A DNA stretch of 64,000 bases, from NCBI RefSeq assembly GCF_025567095.1, contig NZ_JAOQJH010000003.1, one strand, 5' to 3'. A program made the translations under genes and the position numbers. Under the pieces are notes generated by a model. It was not told where the DNA came from and did not search any database. It worked only from the letters and a program-made list of their open reading frames with translations. Origin of the DNA: Anthropogastromicrobium aceti. GTDB taxonomy: Bacteria; Bacillota; Clostridia; Lachnospirales; Lachnospiraceae. Shown piece by piece: positions 34,900 to 42,363 of this stretch (within the stretch, counting starts at the first letter, position 1; every line of letters starts with the position of its first letter).

Positions 34900-36063
34900 A
34901 TGAGTGAGAAAATCCATTTTGAGCCGACCTGGGAGCTCCCTAATCCTTTTTATAAGGCAGACGGAAGCATTATGAGTACCAAGGCGGAGTGGGAAGAAAA
35001 GCGAAAGGCGTATCTAGAACTGTTAAGTGAAATGTACTATGGCAAAATGCCGGGACGCCCACAGACATTAACAGCAAGTGAGTTGTCAAATGAAACAATA
35101 TGTCAAAATACTGTCTGTCATAAAGTAGTTCGTCTTTGCGCGCAGGGTGAGGAAGCACCTGTTTTCTTTAATGTACACGTGTATTGTCCAGTGATGCCTT
35201 GTGAGGAAAAATTAATTCCTGTTGTAATTCCAGCAGCAGACACACTGCCAGGGGAGATTATAAGCATGGCAGCTGAACAGGGCTTTGAAATTTGCAGTTT
35301 TGAAATTGCTGAGGCAGCACCGGATGACAAAGAAAAAATCTGGGAAGGTGGCTGTGCAAAGGCATACCCAGGTTACACATGGCGGGCACTTGCAATGTGG
35401 GCATGGCTGCAAAGCCGTGTTATTGATTGGCTCGAAACGCAGAAAGATATAGATGTGACAAAAACAGTTGTGACTGGTCACTCGCGTATGGGAAAGGCAG
35501 CACTTTGCTGCGGTATTTATGATGAGCGTGCAGCAGTTGTAGCACCGGCAGGCTCTGGCTGCGGCGGTATGGCAAGTATGCGTTTAAGCGGCTGTCGTCT
35601 TGGAGAAAATATTGGTCTTTCAGAGCGTATTGGTGTTATGTTAAATAAAGAGCGTTTCCCATACTGGCTGATGGAAAATGTGGCAGACTATGGTACACCA
35701 GATGGAAAGACGCGTTTTCGCGAAAATGAAATTCCATTTGACGCGAATATCCTCGGTGCGTGTGTTGCGCCGAGACGGCTGATTCTTGTAGAAGGTCTTG
35801 ATGATGACTGGATCAATCCATTTGGCACACAGGTTTCGTGGCTTGCAGCATCTGAAGTATTCGAATTTCTTGGTGTTAAGGAACATAGCGCAATTCATTA
35901 CCGTGAGGGCGGTCATGCTTACACCAAGCAGGACTGGAGTGTTGTGCTTGATTTTACAAAGGTACAGCTTTGCGGCAAGGAAAAGACGACTGGCTATAAG
36001 TCAATGAGAGAAAATGAGAATAAGGCAGGATATTCATGGAGATGTCCTAAGACAAATAACTGA
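34900..36063 (+). CDS. CE15-like alpha/beta-hydrolase (glucuronoyl-esterase family)
   Basis: 387 residues from ATG 34900. GGAGGTG at 34887 gives correct spacing, and GTG 34891 lies inside that site. The nucleophile motif is GHSRMGKAA with Ser195, the form of bacterial CE15 and related esterases. An acidic residue in the EGLDDDWINP loop and His in the YREGGHAYT block complete a likely triad. There is no signal peptide, so it would act on imported oligosaccharides, if at all. CE15 enzymes split esters between lignin alcohols and glucuronic acid on xylan, but relatives vary. It leads a run of genes to 39693. Moderate certainty on substrate. Confidence 0.7.
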   Translation: MSEKIHFEPTWELPNPFYKADGSIMSTKAEWEEKRKAYLELLSEMYYGKMPGRPQTLTASELSNETICQNTVCHKVVRLCAQGEEAPVFFNVHVYCPVMPCEEKLIPVVIPAADTLPGEIISMAAEQGFEICSFEIAEAAPDDKEKIWEGGCAKAYPGYTWRALAMWAWLQSRVIDWLETQKDIDVTKTVVTGHSRMGKAALCCGIYDERAAVVAPAGSGCGGMASMRLSGCRLGENIGLSERIGVMLNKERFPYWLMENVADYGTPDGKTRFRENEIPFDANILGACVAPRRLILVEGLDDDWINPFGTQVSWLAASEVFEFLGVKEHSAIHYREGGHAYTKQDWSVVLDFTKVQLCGKEKTTGYKSMRENENKAGYSWRCPKTNN

Positions 36064-36080
36064 TAGGAGATTTAGAAAAT

Positions 36081-36704
36081 ATGAAGGTTTTATTATTAAA
36101 TGGAAGTTCCAATTTAAAGGGATGTACTTACACAGCACTTGAAGAAATTGCAAAGACTTTGCAGGAAGAGGGCATTGATACTGAAATTTTCCAGATTGGT
36201 GCAGAACCGCTTCGTGACTGTATTGGCTGCGGTGGCTGTAGCAAGGGAAATGGCTGTGTATTTCGTGATGACTGCGTAAATGAATTTGTGGAAAAAGCAA
36301 AAGAAGCAGATGGCTTTGTATTTGGCACACCAGTTTATTATGCGCATCCAAGCGGCCGCATTATGTCATTTTTAGACCGTGCCTTTTACAGTGGCGGTGC
36401 TGCATTTCGTTTTAAGCCAGGCATGGCAGTTGCCTCTGCAAGAAGAGCTGGTACAACTGCGTCATTAGATGCCATTAATAAATATTTTGGAATTAACCAG
36501 ATGCCAACAGTAGGTTCTACCTATTGGAACATGGTTCATGGAAATTGTCCAGAAGAGGTTCGTCAGGATTTAGAGGGCTTGCAGACAATGCGCAATGCAG
36601 CAAAATGCATGGCATGGATGCTAAAATGTTTTGAGGCTGGAAAGGCACAAAACATTGCGCTTCCAGATACAAAAAAGGAAGTTTCTACTAATTTTATCAG
36701 GTAA
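36081..36704 (+). CDS. Flavodoxin-family NAD(P)H-dependent reductase
   Basis: 207 residues with the NADPH-dependent FMN reductase fold. FMN phosphate loop LLNGSSNLKGCTYTAL lies at the N-terminus, and a Cys cluster CIGCGGCSKGNGC (about 50-62) follows, which in this family is often an iron-sulfur or redox site. GTPVYYAHPSG, the flavin-contact loop, is also present. It starts 17 bases after the esterase, so it is likely co-transcribed. It probably reduces quinones or other small electron acceptors. Confidence 0.85.
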   Translation: MKVLLLNGSSNLKGCTYTALEEIAKTLQEEGIDTEIFQIGAEPLRDCIGCGGCSKGNGCVFRDDCVNEFVEKAKEADGFVFGTPVYYAHPSGRIMSFLDRAFYSGGAAFRFKPGMAVASARRAGTTASLDAINKYFGINQMPTVGSTYWNMVHGNCPEEVRQDLEGLQTMRNAAKCMAWMLKCFEAGKAQNIALPDTKKEVSTNFIR

Positions 36705-36733
36705 ATTATTGTATTGCAGAAAGGGAGATTTCG

Positions 36734-37552
36734 ATGCCGGCATTTTATGCACATTATAAATTTGGACAAATGGTGAAAAATAAGCTTCCAGCAAAATATC
36801 AAAGACTGTTGGAGGATTATCAGGATCTGTATGAGATTGGTCTGCATGGACCAGATATTTTGTTCTTTTATCATCCAATTATTCGTCACCCGATCACGCA
36901 GATCGGCGTTGTTATTCATCATGAGACGGGGCGCGTGTTTTTTGAACATGCGCTGACCCAGATGCATCGCTCGGCAGCAGAGGGAGACAAAATGCAAAAA
37001 GCATTATGGGCATATGCGCTTGGCGTTGTGTGTCATTTTGCACTAGATGCATCATGTCATACCTATATCAACCATTTCGAAAAGACAAGACGTATTTCTC
37101 ATCATGAAATCGAAAAGGAATTTGAAAAATATTTAATGAAAAAGGATGGATTAGATCCGTTTAATTGGGATTTTAGACAGGCCTTATCCACAAATTTTCG
37201 CTGGGCAAAGCCTATTGCACTGTTTTATGGCCTGCAGCCAGTTCAAATTCATCAGTCAATCAAAGGCTTTTTGTGGTTTTCACGTTTGTTCTTCACGACA
37301 AGCAAGGCAAAACGTCATGTCATTTTTGCCGGAATGCGTATTGCGCGTGTATATGGTGAGATTCATGGCTTTTTTGCCAATGAGAAAGACAATCCCAGAT
37401 GCCGTTACAGCAATGAAAAGCTAGAACTTCTTATGAAGAAAAGTGTGCAGGATGCCATAAAAATGTCAGAGGAGTTAGAAAAGGCATATCGAGGAGAAAT
37501 GCGTCTTGGTAAAATTTTTGATCAAACCTTTTCCGGGAAGGAAGAAGTATGA
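36734..37552 (+). CDS. Zinc-dependent phospholipase C-like protein
   Basis: 272 residues matching the Zn-dependent PLC family (PF00882). The early HYKFGQMV, LHGPDILFFYHP, GRVFFEHAL and ALGVVCHFALDASCHTYINH blocks provide the His/Asp metal ligands. There is no signal peptide or membrane span, unlike secreted clostridial alpha-toxins, and it belongs to the cytosolic group common in gut Clostridia whose substrate is unknown. It overlaps the LysR gene by four bases (ATGA), suggesting coupled expression. Confidence 0.8.
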   Translation: MPAFYAHYKFGQMVKNKLPAKYQRLLEDYQDLYEIGLHGPDILFFYHPIIRHPITQIGVVIHHETGRVFFEHALTQMHRSAAEGDKMQKALWAYALGVVCHFALDASCHTYINHFEKTRRISHHEIEKEFEKYLMKKDGLDPFNWDFRQALSTNFRWAKPIALFYGLQPVQIHQSIKGFLWFSRLFFTTSKAKRHVIFAGMRIARVYGEIHGFFANEKDNPRCRYSNEKLELLMKKSVQDAIKMSEELEKAYRGEMRLGKIFDQTFSGKEEV

Positions 37553-38490
37553 CATTACAACAGTTACAATATGCCGTTACCGTCGCTTCTGCGGGAACAA
37601 TCACAGAGGCTGCTGAGCGGCTTTACATCACACAGCCGAGTCTGACAACTGCAATTCGGGAGTTGGAAAAGGAGATGAATCTGACGATTTTTATCCGTTC
37701 CAACAGAGGCGTGGTAGTATCTAAGGAGGGCGAGGTCTTTCTTGGATACGCAAGGCAGATATTGGAGCAGACAGAGCTGCTCAAAGAAAAGTACACGAAT
37801 GAGCGCCAGTGGGGGCGAAATTTTTGCGTTTCCACACAGCATTATTCATTTGCAGTTAATGCGTTTGTAGAGCTGATTCAAAAGTATGCGGGCGAAGAGT
37901 ATGACTTTAATCTTCGCGAGACGCAGACATACGAGATCATTGAAGATGTTGCGCTTATGAAAAGTGAGCTTGGCATTTTATATCTTGATGATGAAAATAA
38001 AAATGTTATCACAAGAGCACTTCGCGAAAAGGAGCTTGTATTTACACCACTTTTTGAAGCAAAACCGCATGTATTTATAAGCAGTGTACATCCGCTTGCC
38101 ACAAAAAAGACAGTAGACTGGGATGATCTTGCGCCATATCCATATCTGTCATTTGAGCAGGGAGAACATAATTCATTTTATTATGCGGAAGAGCGCTACA
38201 GCCGTGTGTTACGCAAAAAAAATATTCGCGTGCGTGACCGTGCAACCTTATTTAATCTTCTGATTGGACTAAATGGCTACACGGTTTGCAGTGGTGTAAT
38301 TGATGAAAACTTAAATGGAGAAAACATTATAGCAGTTCCATTAAAGGAACAAGGTCTGATGCAGATTGGCTATATTCACCACAAGAAAGCCGTGCTTGGA
38401 AAGCTGGCGCAGGCTTACATAGAGGCCATCGGGGACATGTACGGCGGCCAAATATCTGTCCCTGGTGGCTCAAAGAAAGGTAGGAAATAA
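37549..38490 (+). CDS. LysR-family transcriptional regulator
   Basis: 313 residues. N-terminal winged helix-turn-helix (TLQQLQYAVTVASAGTITEA, then LYITQPSLTTAIRELEKEM) and a LysR substrate-binding domain from about residue 90. It overlaps the preceding gene by four bases and abuts the alcohol dehydrogenase ATG. Its target may be the TGACG/CGTCA promoter at 34840. The coinducer is unknown. Confidence 0.9.
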   Translation: MTLQQLQYAVTVASAGTITEAAERLYITQPSLTTAIRELEKEMNLTIFIRSNRGVVVSKEGEVFLGYARQILEQTELLKEKYTNERQWGRNFCVSTQHYSFAVNAFVELIQKYAGEEYDFNLRETQTYEIIEDVALMKSELGILYLDDENKNVITRALREKELVFTPLFEAKPHVFISSVHPLATKKTVDWDDLAPYPYLSFEQGEHNSFYYAEERYSRVLRKKNIRVRDRATLFNLLIGLNGYTVCSGVIDENLNGENIIAVPLKEQGLMQIGYIHHKKAVLGKLAQAYIEAIGDMYGGQISVPGGSKKGRK

Positions 38491-39693
38491 ATGAATAACT
38501 TTGATTATTATGCACCGACAAAGGTTGTATTTGGAAAAGATACAGAAAAAGAGACGGGACGTCTCGTAAAGGAGCAGGGCGCATCAAGCGTACTTGTTCA
38601 TTTTGGAGGAAAGAGCGCGATTGCTTCTGGTTTGCTTGATCGTGTGTGCCAGTCATTAAAAGAAGAGGGCATTGCTTATGAGACACTTGGAGGAGTTGTT
38701 CCAAATCCACGTCTATCAAAGGTAAGAGAGGGCATTGCACTGTGCAGGGAAAAGAAGATTGATTTTATTCTGGCAGTTGGCGGTGGAAGCGTTATTGACT
38801 CTGCAAAGGCAATTGGATATGGTGTTGCAAATGAAGGTGATGTGTGGGATTTCTATGCAAAAAAACGTGTGCCGACTGCATGTCTTCCGATTGGTGCGGT
38901 GCTTACCATTGCAGCAGCAGGAAGTGAGATGAGCAATTCCTCAGTTATCACAAATGAGGACGGCGGATTAAAACGTGGCTGTAATACTGATCTTTGCCGT
39001 TGTCGTTTTGCTGTGATGAATCCTGAGCTGACATACACACTGCCAGATTATCAGACACAGTGTGGATGCACCGATATTATGATGCACACGATGGAACGTT
39101 ATTTTAATATGAGTGAAAACATGGAGCTGACCGATGGCATCAGTGAGGCACTAATAAAGACTGTAATGAAGCACTCCAAGATTTTAAAGGAGCATCCAGA
39201 CTGCTACGAATCACGTGCAGAGGTGATGTGGGCATCCAGCCTTTCACACAATGACCTGACTGGATGTGGAACAGATGGAGGCGACTGGGCTTGCCACCAG
39301 CTAGAGCATGAGATTGGCGGTATGTTTGATGTGGCACATGGTGCAGGACTTGCAGCAGTGTGGGGAAGCTGGGCACGTTATGTCTACAAGGCACGTCCAG
39401 AGCGTTTTGCAAAATTTGCCAGAAATATTTTTAATATTCAGGAAACTGATGATGAAAAGGCAGCAGTAGCAGGTATTGAGGCAATGGAAAACTACTATCG
39501 AAGCGTCGGTATGCCAACAAGTCTGTGTGAACTTGGCATCCATGCAACCGAGGAACAGATCAAAGAGATGGCAGACAAATGCAGCTTTTATGGAAAGCGC
39601 ACGGTCGGCGTGATGAAGAAGATTGGAGCACCAGAGGCAGCAGAAATTTATCGCATGGCAAATGACAAGAGTATTCCGCTGTACTCAAGATAA
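38491..39693 (+). CDS. Iron-containing alcohol dehydrogenase, butanol-dehydrogenase type
   Basis: 400 residues of the Fe-ADH family close to YqhD/BdhA. The N-terminus is NFDYYAPTKVVFGKDTEKE, the NAD(P) site is AVGGGSVIDSAKAI, and the metal ligands lie in TDIMMHTMERYF and HQLEHEIGGMFDVAHGAGLA. It reduces aldehydes to alcohols with NAD(P)H, serving fermentation or detoxification. ATG directly follows the LysR stop with GGTAGG upstream. The terminator at 39723 ends the unit. Confidence 0.92.
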   Translation: MNNFDYYAPTKVVFGKDTEKETGRLVKEQGASSVLVHFGGKSAIASGLLDRVCQSLKEEGIAYETLGGVVPNPRLSKVREGIALCREKKIDFILAVGGGSVIDSAKAIGYGVANEGDVWDFYAKKRVPTACLPIGAVLTIAAAGSEMSNSSVITNEDGGLKRGCNTDLCRCRFAVMNPELTYTLPDYQTQCGCTDIMMHTMERYFNMSENMELTDGISEALIKTVMKHSKILKEHPDCYESRAEVMWASSLSHNDLTGCGTDGGDWACHQLEHEIGGMFDVAHGAGLAAVWGSWARYVYKARPERFAKFARNIFNIQETDDEKAAVAGIEAMENYYRSVGMPTSLCELGIHATEEQIKEMADKCSFYGKRTVGVMKKIGAPEAAEIYRMANDKSIPLYSR

Positions 39694-39722
39694 GAATTTC
39701 AAAAAAAGAATAGACGAATGAT

Positions 39723-39754
39723 AGGGCAGATCAAAACGGTCTGCCTTATTTTTG
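39723..39754 (+). terminator. Rho-independent terminator
   Basis: AGGGCAGA pairs with TCTGCCTT around a nine-base loop, followed by ATTTTTG. Ends the alcohol dehydrogenase transcript. Confidence 0.75.
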
Positions 39755-39890
39755 TACATGAATTCATTGAAAAGTTTTCAGCTGCCTGTCACATAACAGA
39801 CAAGGTTTCACCACATAGCCGAGTATAATAAGAGCCATAAGAACAAAAGAAGTTCTTAATCAAAATAAGCTGAAAAGTGAGGTAACTATT

Positions 39891-41495
39891 ATGAGAAAAA
39901 GAAGAATATTTGCATATGAACTTATGGCTTGCTCCTTAATGATGGCAGGAATCCCTGCTTACGCATCAACGACAACGAGTGAAACAAAGCAGGAATCACA
40001 GAACACAAATGAACAGCCACCGGAAAAGCCGGATGGTGAGGCACCTTCTGGAGCAGATGGACAGCAGGGCGAAAAGCCAGACGGTGAGCCGCCGGAGAAG
40101 CCAGATGGAGAGAAGCCAGATGGACAGCCAGGAGGCGGACAGGGAGGTCCTGGCGGATCACAAGTGGTGGACAGTTATGATGCTGTAACCGAGTACACAG
40201 AAGATACTGATACTGAAGGTGAGAACTATACATCTACTGGAACTGATGAGAATGCAGTACTTGTCTCAAATGGCGCAGTCGTAACATTAAAGGACAGTAC
40301 AATTGACCGAACCTCAGAGGACAGCACAGGCGGTGATAACTCTAGCTTCTACGGTGTGGGTGCAGCACTTCTGACAATTGATGGAACGACTTACATTGAC
40401 AATGCAGCGATCACAACTGATGCAAAGGGCGGTGCTGGTGTATTTGCTTACGGCGATGGAACTGTTTATATTGCAGATTCTACCATCACCACAAAACAGG
40501 ATACCTCAGGCGGAATTCATGCGGCAGGCGGCGGAACACTTTACGCATGGGATGTAACAGCAGAGACTGACGGCGAATCTTCAGCGGCAATTCGCAGTGA
40601 CCGTGGCGGCGGAACAATGGTAGTAGACGGCGGAAGTTATACGAGTAACGGAACTGGTTCTCCGGCTGTTTACTGTACCGCAGATATCGCTGTAAACGAT
40701 GCAACACTTACCGCAACTGGTTCTGAGGCAGTTTGTATCGAAGGCTTAAACTCGCTTCATCTGTTTGACTGTGACATTACAGGAAACATGCAGGATCTTG
40801 ACCAGAACGACACAACCTGGACATTTATCGTTTATCAGAGTATGTCTGGTGATTCTGAGATTGGAAACAGCACGATGCAGCTAGTTGGCGGAAGCGTTAC
40901 CTCTGAAAACGGCGGCTTGATTTATACCACGAATACTGAGTGTGATATTCTTCTTTCAGATGTTGATATTACCTATTCCGATGACAGCGAGTTCTTCTTA
41001 AGATGCACCGGCAATGACAATGCACGCGGTTGGGGTTCAAGCGGTGAAAACGGCTCAGATTGTGTCTTTACAGCGGATGATCAGGACATGGAAGGTGATG
41101 TTATCTGGGACAGCATCAGCGATCTTGATTTCTATATGACAAATGGAAGCACACTGACAGGCGCCATTATCGATGATGAAAGCTATGCAGGAGAAGGCGG
41201 CGACGGCTATTGTAATTTGTATCTGAGTGAAGATTCCACTTGGGTAGTAGACGGCGACAGCACACTGACGAATCTCTACAGCGAGGGTACCATTACCGAT
41301 GCAGACGGAAATACCGTTTCAGTAGTGGGAACAGATGGAACTATCTATGTAGAAGGCACAAGTGAATATACCATTACCGTTGCAAACTACGAAGAGATTG
41401 CGGATCTGTCTGGAGCATCAAAGACAGCAGCGTGGGCAGATTATGAGGTTGAAAGACCAGAGGAAGTGGGCGGCTCCAAGACGGAATCTAATTAA
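39891..41495 (+). CDS. Secreted beta-helix protein with Pro/Gly/Glu-rich spacer
   Basis: 534 residues. A signal peptide (about 1-25, ending AYAS) is followed by a low-complexity spacer (about 40-90) with EKPDGE and KPDGQPGG repeats, then a right-handed beta-helix domain. The helix turns are of the form VVTLKDSTIDRTS, YIADSTITTKQD and MVVDGGSYTSNG, and the chain is strongly acidic. There is no LPXTG, SLH, choline-binding or other anchor, so it may be released or held by unknown means. Such proteins are often adhesins or polysaccharide-binding. GAGGTAAC precedes the ATG. It is a single-gene unit with terminators on both sides. Confidence 0.7.
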   Translation: MRKRRIFAYELMACSLMMAGIPAYASTTTSETKQESQNTNEQPPEKPDGEAPSGADGQQGEKPDGEPPEKPDGEKPDGQPGGGQGGPGGSQVVDSYDAVTEYTEDTDTEGENYTSTGTDENAVLVSNGAVVTLKDSTIDRTSEDSTGGDNSSFYGVGAALLTIDGTTYIDNAAITTDAKGGAGVFAYGDGTVYIADSTITTKQDTSGGIHAAGGGTLYAWDVTAETDGESSAAIRSDRGGGTMVVDGGSYTSNGTGSPAVYCTADIAVNDATLTATGSEAVCIEGLNSLHLFDCDITGNMQDLDQNDTTWTFIVYQSMSGDSEIGNSTMQLVGGSVTSENGGLIYTTNTECDILLSDVDITYSDDSEFFLRCTGNDNARGWGSSGENGSDCVFTADDQDMEGDVIWDSISDLDFYMTNGSTLTGAIIDDESYAGEGGDGYCNLYLSEDSTWVVDGDSTLTNLYSEGTITDADGNTVSVVGTDGTIYVEGTSEYTITVANYEEIADLSGASKTAAWADYEVERPEEVGGSKTESN

Positions 41496-41511
41496 CTAAC
41501 ATTTTTTAAAA

Positions 41512-41555
41512 GGCATATCATTCCTTTTCATGTGGGAATGGTATGCCCGTTTTTT
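41512..41555 (+). terminator. Rho-independent terminator
   Basis: GGCATATCATTCC pairs with GGGAATGGTATGCC, followed by CGTTTTTT. Closes the beta-helix gene. Confidence 0.88.
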
Positions 41556-41691
41556 GTGCAGCTAATTAGGCTATGATATTGTCTTGCGGATTACAGCAAA
41601 AGAATTGACGAATCGCTTTTCGCACTATATAATATACTATAAGAATAGGTACAGAAAACTGTACACAATAAGCCGGAAGGAGATGAATCAT

Positions 41692-41955
41692 ATGTTAGCA
41701 GTTAATTATACAAATTTGAGAGATAACATGAAACGCTACATGGATCAGGTCACAGATGATTATGAAACCATGATTGTTACGAGAAAGAATAATAAAAATG
41801 TTGTCATCCTGTCAGAAGAAACCTACAATAATCTCATGGAAAATGTGTACGTAATGGGAAACAAGGCGAATTATGACTGGTTAATGGAGTCTAAGGCACA
41901 GTTGGAAAATGGACATTGTGCTGCACATGAGCTTATTGAGGTGGAGGATGAATAA
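41692..41955 (+). CDS. yefM: YefM-family antitoxin
   Basis: 87 residues from ATG 41692, nine bases after GGAAGGAG. The ATG at 41683 touches that site and the frame upstream is not conserved. The Phd/YefM fold is clear: MLAVNYTNLRDNMKRYMDQV, then IVTRKNNKNVVILSEETYNN. The C-terminal part would wrap the toxin. The complex normally binds its own promoter and represses. The toxin gene starts inside the last codons (overlap of eight bases), ensuring coupled translation with antitoxin first. Confidence 0.92.
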   Translation: MLAVNYTNLRDNMKRYMDQVTDDYETMIVTRKNNKNVVILSEETYNNLMENVYVMGNKANYDWLMESKAQLENGHCAAHELIEVEDE

Positions 41956-42211
41956 AGTTTTTACAGAAAATGGTTGGGCGGATTATACATTTTGGGAGAC
42001 GGAAGATCGAAAAACGTTAAAGAAGATTAATAAGTTGATAGAAGATATTTGCCGAAATGGAAATGAAGGAATCGGAAAGCCTGAAGCGCTGAGTGGAAAT
42101 CTCGCTGGGTATTGGAGCAGACGCATTAACGATAAGGATAGGCTGATTTATAAAATTGATGAAAATAATGTTTATATATTGGCTTGTCGATATCATTATA
42201 GTGATAAGTGA
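41948..42211 (+). CDS. yoeB: YoeB-family mRNA interferase toxin
   Basis: 87 residues. RelE/YoeB fold with NKVFTENGWADYTFWETEDR at the start, the conserved GNEGIGKPEALSGNLAGYWS block and RRINDKDRLIYKI. The C-terminal catalytic tail CRYHY is kept. It cleaves mRNA on the ribosome unless bound by YefM. All expected catalytic positions are present, so it looks active. The pair lies between the beta-helix gene and the AraC relic. Confidence 0.93.
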   Translation: MNKVFTENGWADYTFWETEDRKTLKKINKLIEDICRNGNEGIGKPEALSGNLAGYWSRRINDKDRLIYKIDENNVYILACRYHYSDK

Positions 42212-42251
42212 AAAAAATGTCTGGAAAACAGGAGTGCATCTGGATATGATT

Positions 42252-42332
42252 TTATAAAATTGACCGCTTTCGATATTCGCCGGGTGATATTCCAGTTACC
42301 CGGCGAAATGCTTTTCGGAATGCATCACAGGT
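42252..42332 (-). pseudogene. C-terminal relic of an AraC-family regulator
   Basis: The complement reads CDAFRKAFRRVTGISPGEYR followed by KRSIL and a stop, which is the second helix-turn-helix of AraC-type regulators. Upstream (higher coordinates) the homology ends at once where the ribosome site of the next gene begins, so nearly all of the gene is gone. It was divergent to the YetA/PL26 gene, the usual place for a regulator of a polysaccharide locus. Confidence 0.75.
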
Positions 42333-42363
42333 TTGATAGAATCAGAAAAGAAGGAGGAAAATA

